A DNA stretch of 57,941 nt, from NCBI RefSeq assembly GCF_002864685.1, contig NZ_NMQZ01000039.1, forward strand, positions 1 through 57,941, written 5' to 3'. Positions 47,194 to 56,634 of the stretch are shown here, one piece after another. Source of the stretch: Alloalcanivorax mobilis. GTDB taxonomy: Bacteria > Pseudomonadota > Gammaproteobacteria > Pseudomonadales > Alcanivoracaceae. The notes under the pieces were generated by a model, which made no database searches, was not told where the DNA came from, and saw only the letters and a program-made list of their open reading frames with translations. The position numbers and the translations under genes are program-made. How positions within the stretch are numbered: position 1 is the first letter of the stretch; each line of letters opens with the position of its first letter.

Positions 47194-47372
47194 CCGTGCC
47201 GGTCAAGAGCCCGTTGAAAGTTAAAGGTTAAAAGTTGAAGGGTGGTCGCCGAGGGGCTTTCCCGCGGCCTGCGGCCGTGGAAGGCCGCCGCGAGGGCTCC
47301 CTTGGCGCGGGCACGGCCTTACCGTCGTGTGGGCCCCGCCCGCGTTTTAACTTTTAACTTTTAACGTTCAAC
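47194..47372. repeat. GTTAAAG-word inverted element B (core flipped relative to element A)
   Basis: Left arm 47213-47239 is identical over 27 bp to the left arm at 41513, and the preceding CCGTGCCGGTCAAGAGCCC (47194-47212) matches the element A flank with one change. The right arm 47344-47372 (GTTTTAACTTTTAACTTTTA...) is a less exact inverse. The core segment 47305-47344 (GCGCGGGCACGGCCTTACCG...) matches the reverse complement of element A's core (41541-41581), not its forward strand. The extra 65 nt at 47240-47304 is self-complementary GC-rich sequence. Confidence 0.85.
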
Positions 47373-47394
47373 TGGCGAAGCCATCCCTTTACAA

Positions 47395-47412
47395 ACCAAG
47401 CGCTTGCTTGGT
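47395..47412. promoter_or_regulatory. Candidate TetR operator of the atu operon
   Basis: ACCAAGC-GCTT-GCTTGGT, a perfect 7-bp inverted repeat with a 4-nt centre. It begins just after a -35-like TTTACA (47388-47393) and covers the spacer, 43 nt before the atuA start. A repressor here would block polymerase. Confidence 0.65.
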
Positions 47413-47454
47413 AGCTTACTGAACACCTTTACTCATCGCAATCAGGACATCCGC

Positions 47455-49236
47455 ATGACCGAACCCGTCCGCATCGGCTGCGCCGCCGGTTTCTGGGGTG
47501 ACACCAACTCCGCTGCTTTTCAGTTGGTGCGTCAGGCCGACATTGATTATCTGGTGTTCGACTATCTGGCCGAGGTGACGTTGTCGATCATGGCCGGTGC
47601 GCGGATGAAGGACCCGGCGGCGGGGTACGCCCACGATTTCGTGACCCAGGTGATGGCGCCGCTGGCGAAAGAGATCAAAGAGAAGCGCATCAAGGTGATC
47701 AGCAACGCCGGGGGCGTCAATCCCCATGCCTGCCGGGAGGCCCTGCAAAAGGCCTTCGCGGAGGCTGGCGTGGAGATGAACATCGCCCTGGTGGAAGGCG
47801 ACGATCTGAACCCGCGCCGGGGCGAGTTCGCCGAATGCCGGGAGCTGGACAGCGGCGAGCCGATGCCGCCGATGACCGTGACCATGAACGCCTACCTCGG
47901 CGCCCTGCCGATCAAGCAGGCGCTGGACGACGGCGCCGATCTGGTGCTCACCGGCCGCATCGCCGATTCGGTGCTGGCATTGGGCCCGCTGATGCACGAG
48001 TTCAACTGGTCGGTGGACGATTACGACAAGCTTGCCCAGGGCTCTCTGGCCGGCCATGTGATTGAATGCGGCGCCCAGTGCAACGGCGGCAATTTCACCG
48101 ACTGGCGCCTGGTGCCGGATTTTCACAACATGGGTTTTCCCATCGCCGAGTGCCACGCCGACGGCAGCTTCGTGATCGCCAAGCCAGAGGGCACCGGCGG
48201 CCTGATCACCACCGCCACGGTGGGCGAGCAGATCGTCTATGAGATTGGTGATCCACGCGCCTACATTCTGCCCGACGTGGTGTGCGATTTTACCGGCGTG
48301 ACCCTGGAGCAGGCCGGCGACAACCGGGTGCGGGTCAGCGGCGCTTGCGGGCGGCCGCCCACCGACACCTATAAAGTGTCCGCCACCTGGCCGGATGGCC
48401 AGCGCATCACCGCCTCGTTTCTGATGGCCGGCATCGACGCGCCGGATAAAGCCCGCGTGGTGGCTGACGCCATTGTCAAAAAAGTCGGCGGCCTGTTCCA
48501 ACAAATGGGCCTGGCGCCGTTCCGCGAGGTGAACATCGAAATTCTCGGCACCGAAACCACCTACGGCGCCAACGGCCGGCGCGGCGACACCCGCGAGGTG
48601 GTGGTGAAAATCGCCGCCTTGCACGACGACCGCAAAGCGCTGGGGCTGTTTGCCCGGGAGATCGCCCAGGCCGCCACCGGCATGGCGCCGGGGCTCTCCG
48701 GCCTGGTCGGCGGGCGGCCCAAGCCGATGCCGCGTATTCGCCTGTTCTCGACCCTGGTGCCGAAAACCGCCGTCACCGCCAGCGTGGACCTCAATGGCGA
48801 GCGCCGCGAGGTGCCGATCCCCGCCGGCGAAGCGCTCGACCCGGCCACCCTGCCCGACACCAACGGCACGGAAACCGCCACCGGCGAGGTCGAGGTGCCG
48901 TTGGTGAAACTGGCCTGGGCGCGCTCCGGCGACAAGGGCGACCACGCCAATATCGGGGTCATCGCGCGCCACGCCCGCTACCTGCCCTACTTGCGCGCCG
49001 CGCTCACCGAGCAGGCCGTGGCTGACTACATGGAACATGTGCTCAACCACCCCGCCAGCGCCGTGCAACGCTGGGAAATGCCCGGCTTCAACGCCTTCAA
49101 TTTCCTGCTCAAAAACGCCCTCGGCGGCGGCGGCATCGCCAGCCTGCGCATCGACCCGCAAGGCAAAGCCTTCGCCCAGCAGTTGTTGGATTTTCCGGTG
49201 CCGGTGAGCGCGGAGATCGCGGAGAGCGTGCGATGA
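47455..49236 (+). CDS. atuA: AtuA-like acyclic terpene utilisation protein (DUF1446)
   Basis: 593 residues. DUF1446 N-terminal domain ([59 protein letters not shown]) followed by a C-terminal AtuA-type domain ([20 protein letters not shown]). AtuA is required for growth on citronellol/geraniol in Pseudomonas, but its reaction is not settled. ATG 47455 follows AGGACATCCGC. It is the first gene of the operon with repeats in its leader. Confidence 0.9.
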   Translation: MTEPVRIGCAAGFWGDTNSAAFQLVRQADIDYLVFDYLAEVTLSIMAGARMKDPAAGYAHDFVTQVMAPLAKEIKEKRIKVISNAGGVNPHACREALQKAFAEAGVEMNIALVEGDDLNPRRGEFAECRELDSGEPMPPMTVTMNAYLGALPIKQALDDGADLVLTGRIADSVLALGPLMHEFNWSVDDYDKLAQGSLAGHVIECGAQCNGGNFTDWRLVPDFHNMGFPIAECHADGSFVIAKPEGTGGLITTATVGEQIVYEIGDPRAYILPDVVCDFTGVTLEQAGDNRVRVSGACGRPPTDTYKVSATWPDGQRITASFLMAGIDAPDKARVVADAIVKKVGGLFQQMGLAPFREVNIEILGTETTYGANGRRGDTREVVVKIAALHDDRKALGLFAREIAQAATGMAPGLSGLVGGRPKPMPRIRLFSTLVPKTAVTASVDLNGERREVPIPAGEALDPATLPDTNGTETATGEVEVPLVKLAWARSGDKGDHANIGVIARHARYLPYLRAALTEQAVADYMEHVLNHPASAVQRWEMPGFNAFNFLLKNALGGGGIASLRIDPQGKAFAQQLLDFPVPVSAEIAESVR

Positions 49237-49238
49237 GG

Positions 49239-49379
49239 GGCCGGACGCTGGACGCCGGACGCCGGACGCTTCAACCCGTGGCGGAAAGGCCCGGCGTGTT
49301 TTCTGCAGCGTGTTAGGAAACACGCCGATAATCTCAGCACCGGGTTAAGCGTCGAGCGTCCGGCGTCCGGCGTCCGGCC
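49239..49379. repeat. GGACGCC-word inverted element between atuA and the SDR gene
   Basis: Left arm 49239-49278 (GGCCGGACGCTGGACGCCGG...) and right arm 49341-49379 (CGGGTTAAGCGTCGAGCGTC...) are nearly perfect inverses made of five 7-nt words each, ending AACCCG/CGGGTT. Core 62 nt. The left arm starts 3 nt after the atuA stop. Confidence 0.9.
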
Positions 49380-49413
49380 AACCATCCATAATCGTATAGA
49401 GGACCTTGCCCCC

Positions 49414-50286
49414 ATGCCCTACCGCTCCGTCTTTCACCCCAATCTGTTCGCCGATAAAACCGTGATCGTCACCGGCGGCGGGTCCGGCATTGGCCGGTGC
49501 ACCGCCCACGAACTGGCGGCACTGGGCGCCCGGCTGGTGCTGATCGGCCGCAAGGCGGAAAAACTGCAGACCGTGGCCGCTGAACTGCTTGAGGACACCG
49601 GGCGCGAAGCCCTGTGCTTCGCCTGCGACATCCGCGATGAGGAAGCCGTACGCGACACCGTGGCCGCCATCTATCAGCAAACCGGCCGCGTGCACGGGCT
49701 GGTCAACAACGCCGGCGGCCAATTCCCCGCGCCGCTGGCAGCGATCAATCAGAAGGGCTGGGAAACGGTGGTGCGCACCAACCTCACCGGCGGTTTTCTG
49801 ATGGCCCGCGAAGTCTTTACCCAGGGCATGAACGAGCACGGCGGCGCCATCGTCAATATCGTCGCCGACATGTGGGGCGGCATGCCCGGCATGGGCCACT
49901 CCGGCGCCGCCCGCGCCGGCATGGTCAATTTTACCCAGACCGCCGCCTTCGAGTGGGCCCAGTGTGGCGTGCGCGTGAACGCGGTGGCGCCGGGCTGGAT
50001 CGCCTCATCGGGCATGGACACCTACCCGGAGGGTTTCAAGCAAACCCTGAAAACCCTGAAAGCGGCGGTGCCGCTCAAGCGCATGGGCCTGGAATCGGAA
50101 GTGTCCTCGGCGATCTGCTTTCTGCTCAGCGAGGGCGCCGCTTTTATCAGTGGCGACACGCTGCGCATCGACGGCGCCGCCAGCCAGGGCAATATGTCGA
50201 TCTTCCCGCTCGCCGAGCACACCAACAGCCAACCCTACGATGGCTTTCACCGCGCCATCGTTCCGGACATTTTCAAGGATCTGTAA
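49414..50286 (+). CDS. atuB: SDR-family dehydrogenase/reductase, AtuB-like
   Basis: 290 residues. NAD(P)-binding TVIVTGGGSGIGRCTAHELA and NNAGG are intact. The catalytic YxxxK is replaced: the aligned segment reads GMGHSGAARAGMVNFTQTAA, the HSGAARAG form found in peroxisomal trans-2-enoyl-CoA reductases, with no Lys. AtuB is proposed to act in citronellol/citronellal oxidation. With this site an enoyl-CoA reductase-like role is possible. The stop overlaps the next gene (TAATG). Confidence 0.85.
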   Translation: MPYRSVFHPNLFADKTVIVTGGGSGIGRCTAHELAALGARLVLIGRKAEKLQTVAAELLEDTGREALCFACDIRDEEAVRDTVAAIYQQTGRVHGLVNNAGGQFPAPLAAINQKGWETVVRTNLTGGFLMAREVFTQGMNEHGGAIVNIVADMWGGMPGMGHSGAARAGMVNFTQTAAFEWAQCGVRVNAVAPGWIASSGMDTYPEGFKQTLKTLKAAVPLKRMGLESEVSSAICFLLSEGAAFISGDTLRIDGAASQGNMSIFPLAEHTNSQPYDGFHRAIVPDIFKDL

Positions 50287-51902
50287 TGCCCGTGATCGAA
50301 TCCAGCCTCGACACGCAAAGCGAGGCGTACGCTCAGAACCGCCAGGCCCTGCTGGAGGCGGTGGCGCAGTTCCGCGCCATCGAGCAGCAAGTGCTGGACA
50401 CCGCCGAAAGCAAACGGGAAAAGTTTGAAAAACGCGGCCAGCTTCTGCCCCATGAGCGGGTCGCCCGGCTGCTGGACCCGGGGTCGCCGTTTCTGACCCT
50501 GATGAATCTGGGCGGCTATAAGATGCACGACGACCGCGACGGCACCGAAGCCGGCGGCGGCGTGATCGCCGGCATCGGCTATGTAAGTGGCGTGCGCTGT
50601 CTGGTGTCGGCGTCCAATTCCGCCATCAAGGGCGGCACGGTAACGCCCTCCGGGCTGAACAAAACCCTGCGCCTGCAACGCATCGCCCTGGAAAACAAAC
50701 TGCCGGTGGTGAGCCTGGTGGAATCCGGCGGCGCCAACCTCAATTACGCGGCGGAGGTGTTCGTGGAAGGCGCGCGCACCTTCGCCAACCAGGCGCGGCT
50801 GTCCGCCGCCGGCATCCCGCAGATCACCGTGGTGCACGGCAACGCCACCGCCGGCGGCGCCTACCAGCCCGGCTTGTCCGACTACGTGGTAATGGTGCGC
50901 AACCGGGCGAAGATGTTTCTCGCCGGGCCGCCGCTGCTCAAGGCCGCCACCGGCGAAATCGCCAGCGACGAGGACCTGGGCGGCGCCGAGATGCACGCCG
51001 GCGTCGCCGGCACCGCCGAATACATCGCCGAGAACGACGCCGATGGCATTCGCCATGCCCGCGATATCGTCGCCAAACTGGGCTGGCAAGACAGCGCCCG
51101 CGACCGGCGGCGCGGTGACTGGCAGCCCCCCCGCCACGACGCGCAGGAACTGCTGGGCATCGTGCCCGCGGACACCAAGACACCCTACGATGTGCGCGAA
51201 CTTCTGGCGCGCATCGCCGACGCTTCTGACTTTCTCGATTTCAAGAACGATTGGGACGCCGCCACCGTGTGCGGCTGGATCAGCATTGAAGGCCAGCCCG
51301 TGGGCGTGCTCGGCAACAACGGCCCGATTACCCCGCGCGGCGCCGCCAAGGCCGCCCAGTTTATTCAGCTTTGCGACCAGACCCGCCGGCCGCTGCTGTT
51401 TCTGCACAACACCACCGGCTTTCTGGTCGGCACCGATCCGGAACACAACGGCGTGATCAAACACGGCTCGAAAATGATTCAGGCGGTGGCCAACGCGCGC
51501 GTGCCGAAGATTTCGATTCTGGTGGGCGGTTCCTACGGCGCCGGCAACTACGCCATGTGTGGTCGCGGCCTGGACCCGCGCTTTATTTTCGCCTGGCCCA
51601 ATTCCCGGGTGGCGGTGATGGGCGGCCAGCAGGCCGGCACGGTGCTGCGTATCGTCGCCGAAGCCAAACAGCGCGCCAACGGCCTGGAACCCGACGAAAA
51701 AGTGCTCGACATGCTGCAGCAAAGCACCGCCCAGAAACTGGACGCGCAATCCACCGCGCTCTACGGCACCGCCCGCCTCTGGGACGACGGCATCATCGAC
51801 CCCCGCGACACCCGCAAAGTGCTGGCGTACGTGTTGGATATTTGCCGGCAGGCGGACGACAAACAGCTGCATCCGAATACGTTCGGGGTGGCGAGGTTTT
51901 AA
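50286..51902 (+). CDS. atuC: Geranyl-CoA carboxylase, carboxyltransferase (beta) subunit
   Basis: 538 residues, acyl-CoA carboxylase beta family. Two carboxyltransferase halves: VVSLVESGGANLNYAAEVFV and VVHGNATAGGAYQPGLSDYV in the N-half, LLFLHNTTGFLVGTDPEHNG and ILVGGSYGAGNYAMCGRGLD in the C-half. It moves CO2 from biotin to geranyl-CoA. A methylcrotonyl-CoA carboxylase is very similar in sequence; the atu neighbours (AtuA, AtuD, AtuE) favour the geranyl enzyme. The ATG overlaps the SDR stop. Confidence 0.87.
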   Translation: MPVIESSLDTQSEAYAQNRQALLEAVAQFRAIEQQVLDTAESKREKFEKRGQLLPHERVARLLDPGSPFLTLMNLGGYKMHDDRDGTEAGGGVIAGIGYVSGVRCLVSASNSAIKGGTVTPSGLNKTLRLQRIALENKLPVVSLVESGGANLNYAAEVFVEGARTFANQARLSAAGIPQITVVHGNATAGGAYQPGLSDYVVMVRNRAKMFLAGPPLLKAATGEIASDEDLGGAEMHAGVAGTAEYIAENDADGIRHARDIVAKLGWQDSARDRRRGDWQPPRHDAQELLGIVPADTKTPYDVRELLARIADASDFLDFKNDWDAATVCGWISIEGQPVGVLGNNGPITPRGAAKAAQFIQLCDQTRRPLLFLHNTTGFLVGTDPEHNGVIKHGSKMIQAVANARVPKISILVGGSYGAGNYAMCGRGLDPRFIFAWPNSRVAVMGGQQAGTVLRIVAEAKQRANGLEPDEKVLDMLQQSTAQKLDAQSTALYGTARLWDDGIIDPRDTRKVLAYVLDICRQADDKQLHPNTFGVARF

Positions 51903-51906
51903 TGCG

Positions 51907-52003
51907 GTTGAAAGTTAAAAGTTAAAAGTTGAAAGGGCGGCTCCGCCGAAAATCTCTACCAATGCCGACCACGGAGCGCGCCTTTTAACTTTTAACTTTT
52001 AAC
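51907..52003. repeat. GTTAAAA-word inverted element between atuC and atuD
   Basis: Left arm 51907-51934 (GTTGAAAGTTAAAAGTTAAA...) and right arm 51981-52003 (CCTTTTAACTTTTAACTTTT...) around a 46-nt core that contains GCGGCTCCGCCG. It begins 5 nt after the atuC stop. Confidence 0.88.
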
Positions 52004-52057
52004 CCGCCGGAAAACAATGAACCCGTTTTAACGAATACTAACACCCAGGAGCGCCCC

Positions 52058-53215
52058 ATGCTGTTTACCCAGGAACACGAAGAGCTGCGCCGTACGGTGC
52101 GCAATTTTATCGACAAAGAAGTGAACCCTTATGTGCCGGAGTGGGAGGCGGCGGGCCGGTTTCCGATCCATGAGGTGTTCAAGAAGATGGGCGATCTGGG
52201 TTTGCTCGGGGTGACCAAACCCGAGGAGTACGGCGGCATGGGGCTGGATTATTCCTACGGCCTGATTGTCGCCGAGGAAATTGGCGCCGCCCATTGCGGT
52301 GGTGTGCCGCTGTCGATCGGCGTGCAAACCGACATGGCCACGCCGGCGCTGGCGCGTTTTGGCTCCGATGCCTTGAAACGCGACTATCTCGCGCCGGCCA
52401 TTGCCGGCGACATGGTGGCGGCGATCGCGGTGTCCGAACCCCAGGCCGGCTCCGATGTGGCGCAAATCAAGACCAGCGCCCGCAAGGACGGCGATGACTA
52501 CGTGATCAACGGCACCAAGATGTGGATCACCAATTCCCCCAGCGCCGATTTCTTTTGCCTTCTCGCCAACACCTCCGAAGACAAGCCGCACGTCAATAAG
52601 TCCTTGATCGTGGTGCCCGGCGATACCGCTGGCATCACCGTGGACAAGCCGCTCAATAAGCTGGGCATGCGCAGCTCGGAAACCGCCCAGGTGTTTTTCG
52701 ACAACGTGCGGGTGCCGCGAAGCAACCTGATCGGCCAGGAAGGCATGGGCTTCATGATGCAGATGATGCAGTTCCAGGAAGAGCGCCTGTGGGGCGCCGC
52801 CAACTCCATCAAGGGCTGTGAAAAGGTGATCGCCGCGACCATTGAGTACGCCCGCGAGCGGCAGGTGTTTGGCATGCCGTTGCTCGATAATCAGGCGGTG
52901 CACTTCCGTCTCGCCGAACTGCAAACCGAAGTGGAACTGCTGCGCGCTCTGGTGTGGCAGGCCTGCGAAACCTACATCAACGGCGGCGACGTGCTGCGCC
53001 TAGCGTCGATGGCCAAGCTCAAAGCCGGGCGCCTGTCCCGCGAGGTCGCCGACGGCTGCATGCAGTATTGGGGCGGCAACGGTTTTATGTGGGACAACCC
53101 GGCCAGCCAGCTCTACCGCGACGGCCGCCTCGGCTCCATCGGCGGCGGCGCCGACGAAATCATGCTCGGCATTATTTGTAAGACCATGGATATGTTGCCG
53201 GGTAAGAAAAAATAA
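52058..53215 (+). CDS. atuD: Citronellyl-CoA dehydrogenase-like acyl-CoA dehydrogenase
   Basis: 385 residues, FAD-dependent acyl-CoA dehydrogenase. Motifs: AIAVSEPQAGSDVAQIKTSA (FAD contact), YVINGTKMWITNSPSADFF, and the C-terminal DGCMQYWGGNGFMWDNPASQ with YRDGRLGSIGGGADEIML. In the atu route it makes cis-geranyl-CoA from citronellyl-CoA. GGAG lies 7 nt before ATG 52058. Family members of other substrate range are hard to exclude; the operon decides. Confidence 0.88.
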   Translation: MLFTQEHEELRRTVRNFIDKEVNPYVPEWEAAGRFPIHEVFKKMGDLGLLGVTKPEEYGGMGLDYSYGLIVAEEIGAAHCGGVPLSIGVQTDMATPALARFGSDALKRDYLAPAIAGDMVAAIAVSEPQAGSDVAQIKTSARKDGDDYVINGTKMWITNSPSADFFCLLANTSEDKPHVNKSLIVVPGDTAGITVDKPLNKLGMRSSETAQVFFDNVRVPRSNLIGQEGMGFMMQMMQFQEERLWGAANSIKGCEKVIAATIEYARERQVFGMPLLDNQAVHFRLAELQTEVELLRALVWQACETYINGGDVLRLASMAKLKAGRLSREVADGCMQYWGGNGFMWDNPASQLYRDGRLGSIGGGADEIMLGIICKTMDMLPGKKK

Positions 53216-53217
53216 GA

Positions 53218-53318
53218 GTTGACAGTTTAAAGTTAAAAGTTAAAGGCGGCTCCGTAAACGAGCACGCCAGCTTTGCGACGAAGCCGCCCTTGCAACTTTT
53301 AACCTGTAACTTTCAACT
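53218..53318. repeat. GTTAAAA-word inverted element between atuD and atuE
   Basis: Left arm 53218-53244 (GTTGACAGTTTAAAGTTAAA...) and right arm 53292-53318 (GCAACTTTTAACCTGTAACT...) around a 47-nt core with GGCGGCTCC...CGCCC. It begins 2 nt after the atuD stop. Confidence 0.85.
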
Positions 53319-53341
53319 CGCCATTCGAGTGAGTCAAAGCT

Positions 53342-54148
53342 ATGACGCTTCCGCAAACCGAAACGATCACCCTGAACCGCGACAACGGCACCCTCCACGT
53401 CACCCTCAACCGGCCCGAGGCGCGCAATGCCATGAGCCTGACCATGGTGGAAGAGCTGATGGGCGTGTTTGCCGCCGTGGAGGGCGACGCCACCGTGCGG
53501 GCGTTGGTGCTGCGCGGCGCCGGCGGGCATTTCTGCGCCGGTGGCGACATCAAGGACATGGCCGGTGCGCGGCAGAAAGCCACCGAGGGCGAGAACGATG
53601 CCTTTTTCAGCCTGAATCGGCGCTTTGGCGAAATGATCAGCCGCGCCAATCGGTTACCGGCGGTGCTGATCTGCGTCTTGGAAGGGGCGGTGATGGGCGG
53701 CGGCTTCGGCCTGGCGTGCGTGTCCGACGTGGCGCTGGCCGCCGGTGACGCGCGCTTCGCGCTGCCCGAGACCGGGCTCGGCGTGATTCCCGCGCAGATC
53801 GCGCCGTTCGTGGTGCAACGGGTGGGCCTCACCCAGGCGCGCCGGCTGGCGCTCACCGGCGCCCGCTTCGATGGCCATCGGGCCCTGGCGTTGGGCGTGG
53901 TCCACGAAGTGGCCGACTCCGCCGAACAGCTGGACAACAAAATCCAGGAGCTGCTAGCACAGGTGCGGCGCTGCGCCCCCGGCGCCAACCGCGCCACCAA
54001 GGCACTGGTGCTGGATGTGGACCAGGTGCCGATGGAACAGCTTCTCGACCGCGCCGCCGCCGACTTCGCCACCGCGGTGAACGGCGAGGAAGGCCAGGAA
54101 GGCACCCTGGCGTTCGTGCAGAAACGGGCGCCGGGTTGGAGCGAGTAG
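53342..54148 (+). CDS. atuE: Isohexenylglutaconyl-CoA hydratase-like crotonase
   Basis: 268 residues, enoyl-CoA hydratase/isomerase family. Oxyanion-hole segments are VLRGAGGHFCAGGDIKDM and VLEGAVMGGGFGLACVSDVA; ALPETGLGVIPAQIAPFVVQ follows. In the Atu pathway it hydrates isohexenylglutaconyl-CoA, the product after carboxylation of geranyl-CoA. Length is usual for the family. The start at 53342 has a weak Shine-Dalgarno (GAGTGAG). Confidence 0.87.
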   Translation: MTLPQTETITLNRDNGTLHVTLNRPEARNAMSLTMVEELMGVFAAVEGDATVRALVLRGAGGHFCAGGDIKDMAGARQKATEGENDAFFSLNRRFGEMISRANRLPAVLICVLEGAVMGGGFGLACVSDVALAAGDARFALPETGLGVIPAQIAPFVVQRVGLTQARRLALTGARFDGHRALALGVVHEVADSAEQLDNKIQELLAQVRRCAPGANRATKALVLDVDQVPMEQLLDRAAADFATAVNGEEGQEGTLAFVQKRAPGWSE

Positions 54149-54151
54149 CGC

Positions 54152-54292
54152 GCCCCCTCTCCCTGTCCCTCTCCCGCGGGGGGAGAGGGAACGCTCCAGG
54201 GAAGCATGGTGGAGTCGGCCACGCTTGATCACCAGCCAGACTCTCTACCGGGTCCCCTCCCCCCTCGAGGGGGAGGGACAGGGAGAGGGGGC
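54152..54292. repeat. CCCTCTCCC-type inverted element between atuE and atuF
   Basis: Left arm 54152-54175 (GCCCCCTCTCCCTGTCCCTC...) and right arm 54269-54292 (GGGAGGGACAGGGAGAGGGG...) are inverted. Each end also forms its own hairpin (CCCTCTCCC-GCG-GGGGGAGAGGG on the left; CTCCCCCCTCGAGGGGGAGG on the right). A different sequence from the heptamer elements but the same architecture, and also starting right after a stop codon. Confidence 0.85.
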
Positions 54293-54344
54293 CAGCGAAG
54301 CGCGAACAGAACCAACGGCAAACCGCGGACTACAAGGAACCCCA

Positions 54345-56260
<1,916 letters not shown>

Positions 56261-56261
<1 letters not shown>

Positions 56262-56279
56262 TTGTCTTCAAAAGACAAT
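56261..56279 (+). terminator. Short hairpin after atuF
   Basis: ATTGTCTT pairs perfectly with AAGACAAT over a 3-nt loop, and it overlaps the last base of the atuF stop. No U-run follows directly, so it may be a weak terminator or an mRNA-end stabiliser. Confidence 0.5.
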
Positions 56280-56398
56280 GACGGCGGCTTTTCAGCCCAA
56301 GCACAACCGTGCCAGATTGTGATTCAATAGCAGGTTGTGGTGGCTGAACCGCGACAGTGAATGGGCGCCCGGGCAGGCCGGCCAATGGCCACGGTTAC

Positions 56399-56414
56399 GC
56401 GACCGGTCGGTCGC
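56399..56414. promoter_or_regulatory. Palindrome in the atuF to acyl-CoA synthetase gap
   Basis: GCGACC-GGTC-GGTCGC, a 6-bp inverted repeat with a 4-nt centre, the spacing typical of TetR-type operators. It lies about 220 nt before the acyl-CoA synthetase start. The rest of the 373-nt gap (56262-56634) holds no gene; the reductase gene atuG that I recall at this place in P. aeruginosa is missing. Confidence 0.35.
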
Positions 56415-56634
56415 GCAACGGCGGGCGGTTTGCTTGCCGGCCCCGGGGGTGAACGGTAAGGTAAGCGCGCTTTCCCGAGCCTGGCGCGGCCCGCTGTTTG
56501 CTCTCGTTTCATGCTGTGCAAAGCGTGAATCCGGCGCGGCGGATCGGTGCAAGAATCAGCCCTTTTTTGATGTTTACACACTGATGCTCCCGGCCTCAAC
56601 CGGGCATTCCAAGAACACAGACAACGGAGATCCC

